From the NCBI GenBank assembly GCA_023229165.1, contig JALNZQ010000166.1:1-6210 (forward strand): a stretch of 6,210 nucleotides of DNA. The letters run 5' to 3'. The translations under genes were made by a program, and so were the position numbers. Of this stretch, positions 1 through 5,703 are shown piece by piece. The first letter of the stretch is position 1. Every line of letters starts with the position of its first letter. Under the pieces are notes generated by a model. That model was given only the letters and a program-made list of their open reading frames with translations, was not told the origin of the DNA and searched no databases. The DNA comes from Methanothrix sp. GTDB lineage: Archaea; Halobacteriota; Methanosarcinia; Methanotrichales; Methanotrichaceae.

Positions 1-1
1 G

Positions 2-1453
2 TTTACTTCCGAGACGGACAGCGAGGCCCTGGCGCATCTAATTCACTTTTATTTTAAGGGCGATCTTTACGCAGCCGTTTGCAGGGCTTTGGAGCATGTG
101 GAAGGCTCCTATGCCGTGGCCGTGCTCGCTGCCAGTTCACCCTATTTGGTCTGCGCCAGAAAGGACAGCCCTCTGGTGCTGGGCAAAGGCAAAGCTGCAA
201 TCTATGTGGCATCCGATGTTCCCGCGCTTCTTCCTTATACCAAAGACGTCATACGCATGAAGGACGGAGAGATCGCTCGCATCTTTGTGGACAGGGTTGA
301 GATAATGGATAGTGGCGGCCAACCTCGTCAGGTGGAGATCGAGCGTGTTACCTGGGATGCAAATGCCGCGGAAAAGGGCGGCTATCAGCATTTCATGCTC
401 AAAGAGATCCATGAGCAGCCGCGGGCCATTCGCGAGACCATCGCCGGGCGCATCTCTGAGATAGACGGGGATGTGCGGCTCAAATTGGGCATGAGCGATG
501 AAGAGATAAAAGGCCTGGAAAGGGTGACCATCATCGCCTGCGGCACCTCCTACCATGCCGGAATGCTGGCCAAGAACCTGTTTGCTCGTGCCGCCGGTCT
601 GTCAGTGGATGTAGAGGTGGCATCCGAATTTTTGAATCTTCAGGTGCTGCCCAGCACGCTCCTTTTGGGAATAACTCAGTCCGGAGAGACAGCCGATACT
701 CTAATGGCGCTGAAGAAGGCCAAGACCTGTGGCGGACGGAGCCTGGCTATAACCAATGTAGTGGGCTCAACTGTGACCGAGCTGGTGGACGGCACGGTTT
801 ACACTCGCTGCGGCCCGGAGATCGGTGTGGCTGCCACCAAGACCTTCACCGCTCAGCTCGTGGCCATCATTTTGCTGGCCATACGTCTGGGCCGTGCGCG
901 AGACCATCTGACGCCCGATCAGGCGAGAAAGATGCTTATTGAGCTTACAAAGCTTCCCGGCCTGGTGCAGAGGGTTTTGGAGAAGAGGGACGAGATCAGA
1001 AAGATCGCCGAGATTTATGCAGGCGCAAGCTGCTACTTCTTCATCGGCAGGGACTATCTCTATCCTATCTCTCTTGAAGGCGCTTTGAAGATGAAGGAGA
1101 TCGCCTATATCCCATCGGAGGGCTACGCAGGAGGCGAGCTCAAGCACGGACCGCTGGCATTGATCACGGAAAAGACGCCCGTAGTGGCTTTAGCTACCTG
1201 CGGTAAGAAGATTCAGTCCAACATCAAAGAGGTTAGAGCACGCGGCGCAGATGTAATTGCCCTGGCCACAGAAGGAGATCCGGATATCGCCAAGGTGGCC
1301 AGCCGTGTGATTGAGTTGCCACAGACACAGCCTATCTACTCTGCAGTGCTGTGCACCGTGGCCGTGCAGCTTCTCTCCTATTATACAGCAAACAAGCTCG
1401 GCTTGCCCATTGACAAGCCTCGTAACCTTGCCAAGTGCGTGACGGTGGAGTGA
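2..1453 (+). CDS. glmS: Glutamine--fructose-6-phosphate aminotransferase (isomerizing), 5'-truncated by window
   Basis: Cytosolic enzyme that makes glucosamine-6-phosphate from fructose-6-phosphate and glutamine, the first step toward UDP-GlcNAc. The frame is open from base 2, so the start and the catalytic N-terminal Cys of the glutaminase domain lie upstream; 483 residues of a roughly 600-residue family protein are visible. The first ~100 are the end of the glutaminase domain (SETDSE, GSYA, ASDVPALLP). Two SIS isomerase domains follow: ACGTSYHAGM (from 536), TQSGETADTL and GVAATKTFTAQ in the first; IGRDYLYPISLEGALKMKE and GELKHGPLALI in the second. Residues matching E. coli Glu488, His504 and Lys603 are present (codons at 1076, 1145 and 1433), and the protein ends in the classic PRNLAKCVTVE. 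An internal TTG at 89 is not the start, because homology continues upstream. Recognition is by motif and is very secure. Confidence 0.97.
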   Translation, partial: FTSETDSEALAHLIHFYFKGDLYAAVCRALEHVEGSYAVAVLAASSPYLVCARKDSPLVLGKGKAAIYVASDVPALLPYTKDVIRMKDGEIARIFVDRVEIMDSGGQPRQVEIERVTWDANAAEKGGYQHFMLKEIHEQPRAIRETIAGRISEIDGDVRLKLGMSDEEIKGLERVTIIACGTSYHAGMLAKNLFARAAGLSVDVEVASEFLNLQVLPSTLLLGITQSGETADTLMALKKAKTCGGRSLAITNVVGSTVTELVDGTVYTRCGPEIGVAATKTFTAQLVAIILLAIRLGRARDHLTPDQARKMLIELTKLPGLVQRVLEKRDEIRKIAEIYAGASCYFFIGRDYLYPISLEGALKMKEIAYIPSEGYAGGELKHGPLALITEKTPVVALATCGKKIQSNIKEVRARGADVIALATEGDPDIAKVASRVIELPQTQPIYSAVLCTVAVQLLSYYTANKLGLPIDKPRNLAKCVTVE

Positions 1454-1476
1454 GACATCTCGGCACCGGCATCACA

Positions 1477-1488
1477 TTTTTTATTTTT
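1477..1488 (+). terminator. Oligo-T terminator after glmS
   Basis: TTTTTTATTTTT lies 24 bases beyond the glmS stop, in the 59-base gap between glmS and the convergent methyltransferase gene. Archaeal transcription commonly ends at such T-runs without a hairpin. A small GGCA/TGCC inverted repeat (1490-1500) lies just after the tract, not before it, so it does not form a bacterial intrinsic terminator for glmS. For the opposite strand the same stretch reads as A-rich, and no terminator for the methyltransferase gene is evident here. Confidence 0.6.
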
Positions 1489-1512
1489 CGGCAATCTGCC
1501 CGGAAATCACCC

Positions 1513-2277
1513 TTATTTGATATAAAGAAGACCTATGCCTGCCCAGCCTTGTTTTATATCCTCGATTATCTCTCTATGATCGAACCGATCCTTTATCTCC
1601 TTCCAGAATTCATTGACCCCGTGGGTCCCTTCTTTAGGTTGTCCAATATCGTGAAAAGCAACTATGCCTCCGCTGCGAACCAGGGGGCTGTAGAGCTCGA
1701 AATCTCTCTTGACCCCCTTGTAAGTATGATCTCCGTCTATAAAGAGCAAATCGACTTTATTGCCATCCAATATGCTTTTCACATCCTTTAATGTCGCAGT
1801 ATCGTGGGAGTCTGCTCTAAGTAAGTGGATTTTCTGTTTTTTTTGAGCAAAAGACTTGTAAAAGTTCGTCTTCCATTTCGGATAGCCTCCTAAATAATCT
1901 CTATTCATCAGGTCTATGCTGATGAATGTGGCATTATCTGTGGCAACCCTGGTGAAAAGAAAAAGCGTTCCACCTCTGGCCGTACCAATCTCTACAATGC
2001 TTTTCGGTCTATTATTTTTTTCAAGCTCTTCCAATAGACCTAAAATTTCGCTTCTGATCTGAAAAGGTTTGATAATAGATGACCCGCATTTGAATGCGAA
2101 GTCGACAACCTCCTCTAACCCGTGATCCCCTGTAATTGACCGCATTCTTCGAGCGCAAAACGGAAAATACATTAGTTGAAAGGCATTTAAAGTGGCGACC
2201 GTGAGCAAGGACGTTATGCCTTCTTCTCTGGTGACCCTAAGCGCTTTATTGCTGTAGCTAATTAATAATTCTCGCAT
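1513..2277 (-). CDS. Class I SAM-dependent methyltransferase (CmcI/TylF/Methyltransf_24-like)
   Basis: Predicted soluble methyltransferase of 254 residues, probably acting on a sugar or other small hydroxylated substrate; the substrate is unknown. SAM-binding motif I is VEIGTARGGT (about residues 95-104). A later acidic motif, ISIDL, follows. The segment FIDGDHTYKGVKRDF (Asp181, Asp183, His184) and then SGGIVAFHDI (His209-Asp210) are the hallmark of the CmcI / macrocin-O-methyltransferase-like group, in which acidic residues here bind a divalent metal. The ATG at 2277 is preferred over the in-frame TTG at 2289, because GAGG sits six bases before the ATG and the TTG falls inside that Shine-Dalgarno. 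About 70 residues precede the Rossmann core and contain a fairly hydrophobic stretch near residues 24-41, too weak to call a membrane anchor. The gene stands alone, divergent from the deacetylase operon and convergent with glmS; its base composition looks A+T richer than glmS. Confidence 0.88.
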   Translation of the reverse strand: MRELLISYSNKALRVTREEGITSLLTVATLNAFQLMYFPFCARRMRSITGDHGLEEVVDFAFKCGSSIIKPFQIRSEILGLLEELEKNNRPKSIVEIGTARGGTLFLFTRVATDNATFISIDLMNRDYLGGYPKWKTNFYKSFAQKKQKIHLLRADSHDTATLKDVKSILDGNKVDLLFIDGDHTYKGVKRDFELYSPLVRSGGIVAFHDIGQPKEGTHGVNEFWKEIKDRFDHREIIEDIKQGWAGIGLLYIK

Positions 2278-2283
2278 AACCAG

Positions 2284-2287
2284 CCTC
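2284..2287 (-). promoter_or_regulatory. Shine-Dalgarno of the methyltransferase gene
   Basis: On the minus strand GAGG is followed by a six-base spacer (CTGGTT) and then ATG at 2277-2275. It complements the 16S anti-SD core and decides the start: the upstream TTG (2289-2287) overlaps this site and has no comparable sequence before it. Confidence 0.6.
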
Positions 2288-2323
2288 AAATCGAGTCGTA
2301 TTCAAGATTACCATCACCATAGG

Positions 2324-2338
2324 TTTTATAGCCTTAAC
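2324..2338 (-). promoter_or_regulatory. TATA/BRE-like promoter for the methyltransferase gene
   Basis: On the minus strand GTTAAGGC (2338-2331) runs directly into TATAAAA (2330-2324). This fits an archaeal BRE plus TATA box. With the usual ~26-base spacing, transcription would start near 2300, giving a leader of about 23 bases before the ATG at 2277. The start-site position is inferred from spacing only. Confidence 0.6.
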
Positions 2339-2367
2339 TCTTATCAATAAGCATACATCGGAGAATT

Positions 2368-2383
2368 GTTAATGCATATAAAA
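2368..2383 (+). promoter_or_regulatory. TATA/BRE-like promoter for the deacetylase operon
   Basis: GTTAATGC (2368-2375), one A, then TATAAAA (2377-2383). This closely resembles the element facing the other way at 2324-2338. A start of transcription is expected near 2406, leaving a leader of about 24 bases before the ATG at 2431. It would drive the PIG-L, ATP-grasp and PHP genes together, since no other promoter-sized gap exists between them. Confidence 0.62.
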
Positions 2384-2385
2384 GA

Positions 2386-2408
2386 TATCTCTTCTCCAAG
2401 GCGAGATA
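2386..2408 (+). repeat. Short inverted repeat over the predicted start of transcription
   Basis: TATCTC (2386-2391) and its reverse complement GAGATA (2403-2408) are separated by 11 bases, just downstream of the TATA box of the deacetylase operon and spanning the expected transcription start. The placement would suit a repressor operator, but six-base arms in A+T-rich sequence can easily arise by chance. Confidence 0.25.
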
Positions 2409-2430
2409 AATGCGCAGTAGTGGATGATAC

Positions 2431-3060
2431 ATGAAAATTCTAATACTTTCACCTCATACCGACGACGCCGAGCTGGGCTGCGGTGGATCCATTGCCAAGA
2501 TGATCGAGGAGGGGCATGAACTACTATGGGTCGTTTTCTCCATAGCCGAGGACTCTCTGCCACATGGCCTGCCCAAAGATACCCTTAAAAAGGAATTTCT
2601 TCAAGTGGCAAATCATCTTGGACTGAAAGAGAGAAGCTACATGATTTGCGACTTCCGGGTGAGACATATGGACGAAAAGAGACAGGAGATTCTTGAAGAC
2701 CTCGTGAAGATCCGACAGAGCTTTCAGCCAGATATTGTAATGATGCCATCACTAAACGACTATCATCAGGATCATCAAGTCATATCCAACGAGACTATCA
2801 GGGCATTCAAGATGCACTCAAGCATAATAGGTTACGAACTGCCCTGGAACCAATTAGCATTCAACACGAACCTGTTTATCCGTTTACAAAAGTCTCATAT
2901 TGATATGAAGCTTGACCTTTTGAGCCACTACAAGTCCCAGTTGCAGCTGGGACGCAGCTACTTCTCCTCTGAGTATGTCTATGGTTTGGCCAAAGTCCGC
3001 GGTACGCAATGCAACTCCAGTTACGCAGAGGCTTTCGAGGTGGTACGTTGGAGAATTTAA
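2431..3060 (+). CDS. PIG-L family zinc-dependent deacetylase
   Basis: Predicted cytosolic zinc-dependent amidase of the PIG-L/LmbE family (relatives include MshB, BshB and GlcNAc-PI de-N-acetylase), which remove an acetyl group from N-acetylglucosamine-type sugars. The 209-residue length is normal for the compact form. The N-terminal motif SPHTDDAELGCGGS places zinc-binding His9 and Asp12 and catalytic Asp11; the second zinc motif DYHQDHQV supplies His112 and His115. The N-terminus starts directly with the beta strand MKILILSPH, so the ATG at 2431 is secure, although only a partial Shine-Dalgarno (GGATGAT, 2422-2428) precedes it. It is first in an operon: the ATP-grasp gene starts inside its last codons. 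The family is secure; the substrate is inferred to be a glycan precursor from the setting. Confidence 0.93.
   Translation: MKILILSPHTDDAELGCGGSIAKMIEEGHELLWVVFSIAEDSLPHGLPKDTLKKEFLQVANHLGLKERSYMICDFRVRHMDEKRQEILEDLVKIRQSFQPDIVMMPSLNDYHQDHQVISNETIRAFKMHSSIIGYELPWNQLAFNTNLFIRLQKSHIDMKLDLLSHYKSQLQLGRSYFSSEYVYGLAKVRGTQCNSSYAEAFEVVRWRI
3037..3042 (+). promoter_or_regulatory. Shine-Dalgarno of the ATP-grasp gene, inside the deacetylase gene
   Basis: GAGGTG lies five bases before the TTG at 3048 and is a near-complete match to the archaeal GGAGGTGA consensus. It supports a TTG start over the in-frame ATG at 3009, which has no such sequence before it and would add 13 residues lacking family character. 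Confidence 0.6.
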
Positions 3061-4100
3061 CTGTGCTAGTAACCGGTTGCGGAGCTCCTGGCATAAAAGG
3101 GACACTATACTCTTTGGAGAAGAATTTCGATGGAAAGAAGATAAGGACCGTGGGTACGGACATCAGGGAAGATGCAGTTGGATGTTATCTGTGCAACCGA
3201 TTCTATAAGATCTCTAAGCCCACAAGCGAGAATTATCTATCGCAGCTTCTCAATATCTGCAAGAAGGAGCAAGTGAACGTACTGCTTCCCCAGAACACGG
3301 CCGAGCTCTCTATTCTGGCTGAGCATAAGAATGAATTCGAGATCTCTGGCACAGTTATCGCGGTATCGGATAAAAACGCGATTGATATGGCCAACGACAA
3401 AAACAGCCTATTGAGTGTAGCACAGGAGATTGGAGTTCCTGTTCCGAGGTTCTATCTCGCCCACAACAAGGATGAACTTCTCGATTATGCGCAGCAGCTC
3501 GGCTGGCCGCAAATGCGTGTGGTTGTCAAACCACCAGTATCAAACGGCATGCGCGGCTTGAGGATTATAGACGAATCCACTGACCGAAAGAAGATGTTCT
3601 ATCAAGAGAAACCTTCGAGTGTATACATGAAGATGAAAGACCTCCTGGAAATTCTGGGAGAAAGATTTCCTGCTCTGCAAGTAACAGAGTATCTGCCTGG
3701 AGATGAGTACACTGTGGATGTACTAAGCGCGGGAAAGCTCACAATCGTTCCCAGATCGCGCGATAGAATCGTGTCGGGCATTACTTTTGACGGTACTGTA
3801 AAATATAACCGGGATATCATTGATTTTTCCGAAAAGCTGAGCAAGAAGATCGGTCTGAAATACGCATTTGGATTCCAGTTCAAGCTCGATGACCGAGGAA
3901 GGCCCCGTCTCCTGGAGTCTAATCCTCGCATTCAGGGGACTATGGTTCTGGCCACTTTTGCCGGAGCCAATGTAATTTACGGTGCAGTCAAGCACGCCCT
4001 GAGGGAGGACGTTCCCGAGTTCGAAATAAGTTGGGGAACAAGGATACTCAGGTATTGGGGTGGATTGGGTATAAAGGACCAGGTACTTGGAGCTCTATGA
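3048..4100 (+). CDS. ATP-grasp ligase, carbamoyl-phosphate-synthase-large-subunit-like
   Basis: Stand-alone ATP-grasp enzyme of 350 residues; such enzymes activate a carboxylate as an acyl-phosphate and join it to an amine or thiol. The pre-ATP-grasp Rossmann-like domain begins with NLTVLVTGCGAPGIKG (residues 3-18). The ATP-grasp domain spans about residues 110-315: VVVKPPVSNGMRGL holds ATP-binding Lys161 and the glycine-rich loop, TEYLPGDEYTVDV (Glu214, Glu220) follows, and LLESNPR carries Glu290 and Asn292, which bind Mg-ATP. The core is therefore intact. The TTG start is chosen for its Shine-Dalgarno; ATG 3009 and GTG 3063 are alternatives. It overlaps the deacetylase by 13 bases and the PHP gene by 4, implying translational coupling. 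It is not a true CarB: there is one ATP-grasp unit and no partner subunit nearby. The substrate is unknown; an amino sugar exposed by the upstream deacetylase is a reasonable guess. Confidence 0.92.
   Translation: MENLTVLVTGCGAPGIKGTLYSLEKNFDGKKIRTVGTDIREDAVGCYLCNRFYKISKPTSENYLSQLLNICKKEQVNVLLPQNTAELSILAEHKNEFEISGTVIAVSDKNAIDMANDKNSLLSVAQEIGVPVPRFYLAHNKDELLDYAQQLGWPQMRVVVKPPVSNGMRGLRIIDESTDRKKMFYQEKPSSVYMKMKDLLEILGERFPALQVTEYLPGDEYTVDVLSAGKLTIVPRSRDRIVSGITFDGTVKYNRDIIDFSEKLSKKIGLKYAFGFQFKLDDRGRPRLLESNPRIQGTMVLATFAGANVIYGAVKHALREDVPEFEISWGTRILRYWGGLGIKDQVLGAL
4089..4092 (+). promoter_or_regulatory. Shine-Dalgarno of the PHP gene
   Basis: GGAG sits four bases before the ATG at 4097, inside the last codons of the ATP-grasp gene. 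With the ATGA start/stop overlap (4097-4100) it fixes the PHP start and excludes the TTG at 4031, which would extend the protein by 22 residues unrelated to the PHP fold. Confidence 0.6.
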
Positions 4101-4729
4101 AGTTCTGGAAAGAGCACAAAGATCTTCTTCATACCGGCGAGTGGCATGTTCACACCAGCTACACAGACGGCAGCGGCAGCGTCCTGGAGTATTGTCGCAG
4201 AGCAGAAGCACTGGCAATACCGCTAATTGCTTTTACGGAGCATGTTCGAAGGGAATTAACATATGATTTCAACCGCTTTATAAGTGACATCGAAGATGCC
4301 CGCGAGAACTTTGATCTGACAATTCTATCCGGTTGCGAGGCCAAGGTGCTTCCGGGTGGTGATCTGGATGTGGAAAGTGAGATCTTAAGGCAAGTCGATT
4401 ATCCCATTTTCGCCTTTCACTCTTTTCCCCGCGATCAAAATCTCTTCTTGCAGAGCTTGCAGAGAGTGCTTAGGAATAAGTACATCAACGCCTGGGCCCA
4501 TCCAGGTCACTTTCTGGCCAAGAATCACATAAATCTACCAGAAGCTGATCTGGTAGAGGTTCTGAGAATCATGAGAGCGCAAGATGTACTTCTGGAGGTC
4601 AACTCTAAATATATGCTCCCGCCCAAAAGGTGGATCGAACTGGCTGCAGAGCATGGCGTCAACACGGTTAAAGGATCGGACATACATTCTATCGGGGAAC
4701 TCGAATCTCACGTTTCCAGTCGGTCGTAG
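4097..4729 (+). CDS. PHP-domain metal-dependent hydrolase (histidinol-phosphatase-like)
   Basis: Predicted cytosolic phosphoesterase of the PHP superfamily, 210 residues. The metal motifs appear in order: HVHTSYTDG (His17, His19, Asp24), AFTEHV (Glu48, His49), SGCEAKV (Glu81), FAFHSF (His108), AWAHPG (His135), LEVNSK (Glu167, Asn169) and KGSDIHS (Asp195, His197). All expected ligands are present, so an active trinuclear centre is likely. The start is ATG 4097, overlapping the ATP-grasp stop as ATGA. The protein ends only 13 residues after the GSDIH motif, where relatives usually continue for another 20-40 residues; its last seven codons lie within the convergent overlap with the glycosyltransferase gene. 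As third gene of the operon it probably dephosphorylates an intermediate or product of the same pathway. A true histidine-biosynthesis role is unlikely, because no his genes are nearby. Family is secure, substrate unknown. Confidence 0.9.
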   Translation: MKFWKEHKDLLHTGEWHVHTSYTDGSGSVLEYCRRAEALAIPLIAFTEHVRRELTYDFNRFISDIEDARENFDLTILSGCEAKVLPGGDLDVESEILRQVDYPIFAFHSFPRDQNLFLQSLQRVLRNKYINAWAHPGHFLAKNHINLPEADLVEVLRIMRAQDVLLEVNSKYMLPPKRWIELAAEHGVNTVKGSDIHSIGELESHVSSRS

Positions 4730-5703
4730 ACCTCTTTAATGATGCGATCGTTTGATTCCCAGTACCTTAAGTCATGCTCTGTCAGCTTCTCCGGCTCCTT
4801 ATCCATATACTGCCGAATGGCTTGCTCCATTTCACCCGCTTCGACTAATACAAGGTTCTTCCTCTTTTCCTCTATTGTGATGCCGGAAGCTATCACTCTC
4901 TTTCCCAGGCTCAGATATTCATTGAGCTTCCAGATACTCTTCTCCGTGGCGTAATGCGTTATTTCCGTCTCATCCGGGATGATTAGGCAGATCTTAGCCT
5001 TGCTCACCAGGCAAGCCACCCGTTCTTGAGATTGCCAGCCAAAGAACTTCACATTATCTGGCTTCCTATGCAGGTAGTAGCGCGAAAAAGGCCCATCTCC
5101 TACTATCCAGAATTTTTCTTCAGGCATCTTTCGGGCCAGATTCAGTAGATTTCTTATTCCTTCTTGTCTGCTGATTCTTCCCACAAAAATTATGGCCCCT
5201 TCATTTTTATCCTGCACGACAGAGCTATCAGCACATTGGATGAGGCTTCTTGAAGGATAGTTTGGAATGATGAATAGAGGTTTGCCCGAGGCTCCCGGAT
5301 AGGATGAAACCTTTTGTCCCAGGGGCATATTGGGGGTGGTAAGAATATCGGCTCCTCTTGCCAGCTCATTCTCAAAACGCTCGCATATATTCCTGGCTAG
5401 AGGACCGAAGTTAATACCTGTCTCAATTCCCCAGGGTGATCTGTAATCATATATCAGATTCGAGAAAGAATTGCCTTTGAGCTTAGGCAGGCCGTGATAA
5501 ATTATGTCAGGTACGTTGAATATGTGGATAACATCTGCACCTTCTTTTTCCACAACATGTCTGATTTTTAGGGATATTTTTATCCAGTTTCGTGTTCCGA
5601 AGACCGGAACAACAACATCATGGCCCAGGCTCTTCAGTGTCATACCAAAAAGTTTTAGGCGAGTGGTCTTTTCTGGCTGGTTGGCTAATAGTAGAACTCT
5701 CAT
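4708..5703 (-). CDS. GT4-like (GT-B fold) glycosyltransferase
   Basis: Predicted cytosolic or membrane-peripheral glycosyltransferase of 331 residues that uses a nucleotide sugar to extend a surface glycan. The N-terminal half begins MRVLLLANQ with the GHDVVV strand and has YDYRSPWG near residues 85-92. The C-terminal Rossmann domain has FVGRISRQEG (about 173-182), WIVGDGP (about 199-205) and an E-x7-E motif from Glu254 to Glu262 (EKSIWKLNEYLSLGK), the donor-binding signature of retaining GT4 enzymes. No transmembrane segment is evident. ATG 5703 overlaps the TGA of the upstream dehydrogenase as ATGA and gives the canonical N-terminus; ATG 5712 adds MDT and cannot be excluded. No strong Shine-Dalgarno is seen, so coupling to the dehydrogenase is likely. 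Its last bases overlap the convergent PHP gene. Sugar and linkage cannot be read from the sequence. Confidence 0.92.
   Translation of the reverse strand: MRVLLLANQPEKTTRLKLFGMTLKSLGHDVVVPVFGTRNWIKISLKIRHVVEKEGADVIHIFNVPDIIYHGLPKLKGNSFSNLIYDYRSPWGIETGINFGPLARNICERFENELARGADILTTPNMPLGQKVSSYPGASGKPLFIIPNYPSRSLIQCADSSVVQDKNEGAIIFVGRISRQEGIRNLLNLARKMPEEKFWIVGDGPFSRYYLHRKPDNVKFFGWQSQERVACLVSKAKICLIIPDETEITHYATEKSIWKLNEYLSLGKRVIASGITIEEKRKNLVLVEAGEMEQAIRQYMDKEPEKLTEHDLRYWESNDRIIKEVYDRLET

Noticed and set aside
137..556. Minus-strand open frame within glmS (139 codons)
   Set aside because: Shadow of the strongly conserved glmS frame; no recognisable motif or ribosome-binding site.
1490..1500. GGCA-ATC-TGCC hairpin as an intrinsic terminator
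   Set aside because: The stem is only four base pairs; on the plus strand the T-run precedes it, and on the minus strand it is followed by A-rich, not T-rich, sequence.
1435..1791. Open frame on the plus strand after glmS (118 codons)
   Set aside because: It overlaps the glmS end and is antisense to the methyltransferase, whose SAM motifs are unmistakable; the translation has no family character.
3602..3995. Minus-strand open frames within the ATP-grasp gene
   Set aside because: Both are antisense to the ATP-grasp core, with no motif support.
4031..4096. N-terminal extension of the PHP protein from TTG 4031
   Set aside because: The 22 extra residues are out-of-frame ATP-grasp coding sequence without PHP homology; ATG 4097 has GGAG in front and the ATGA overlap.
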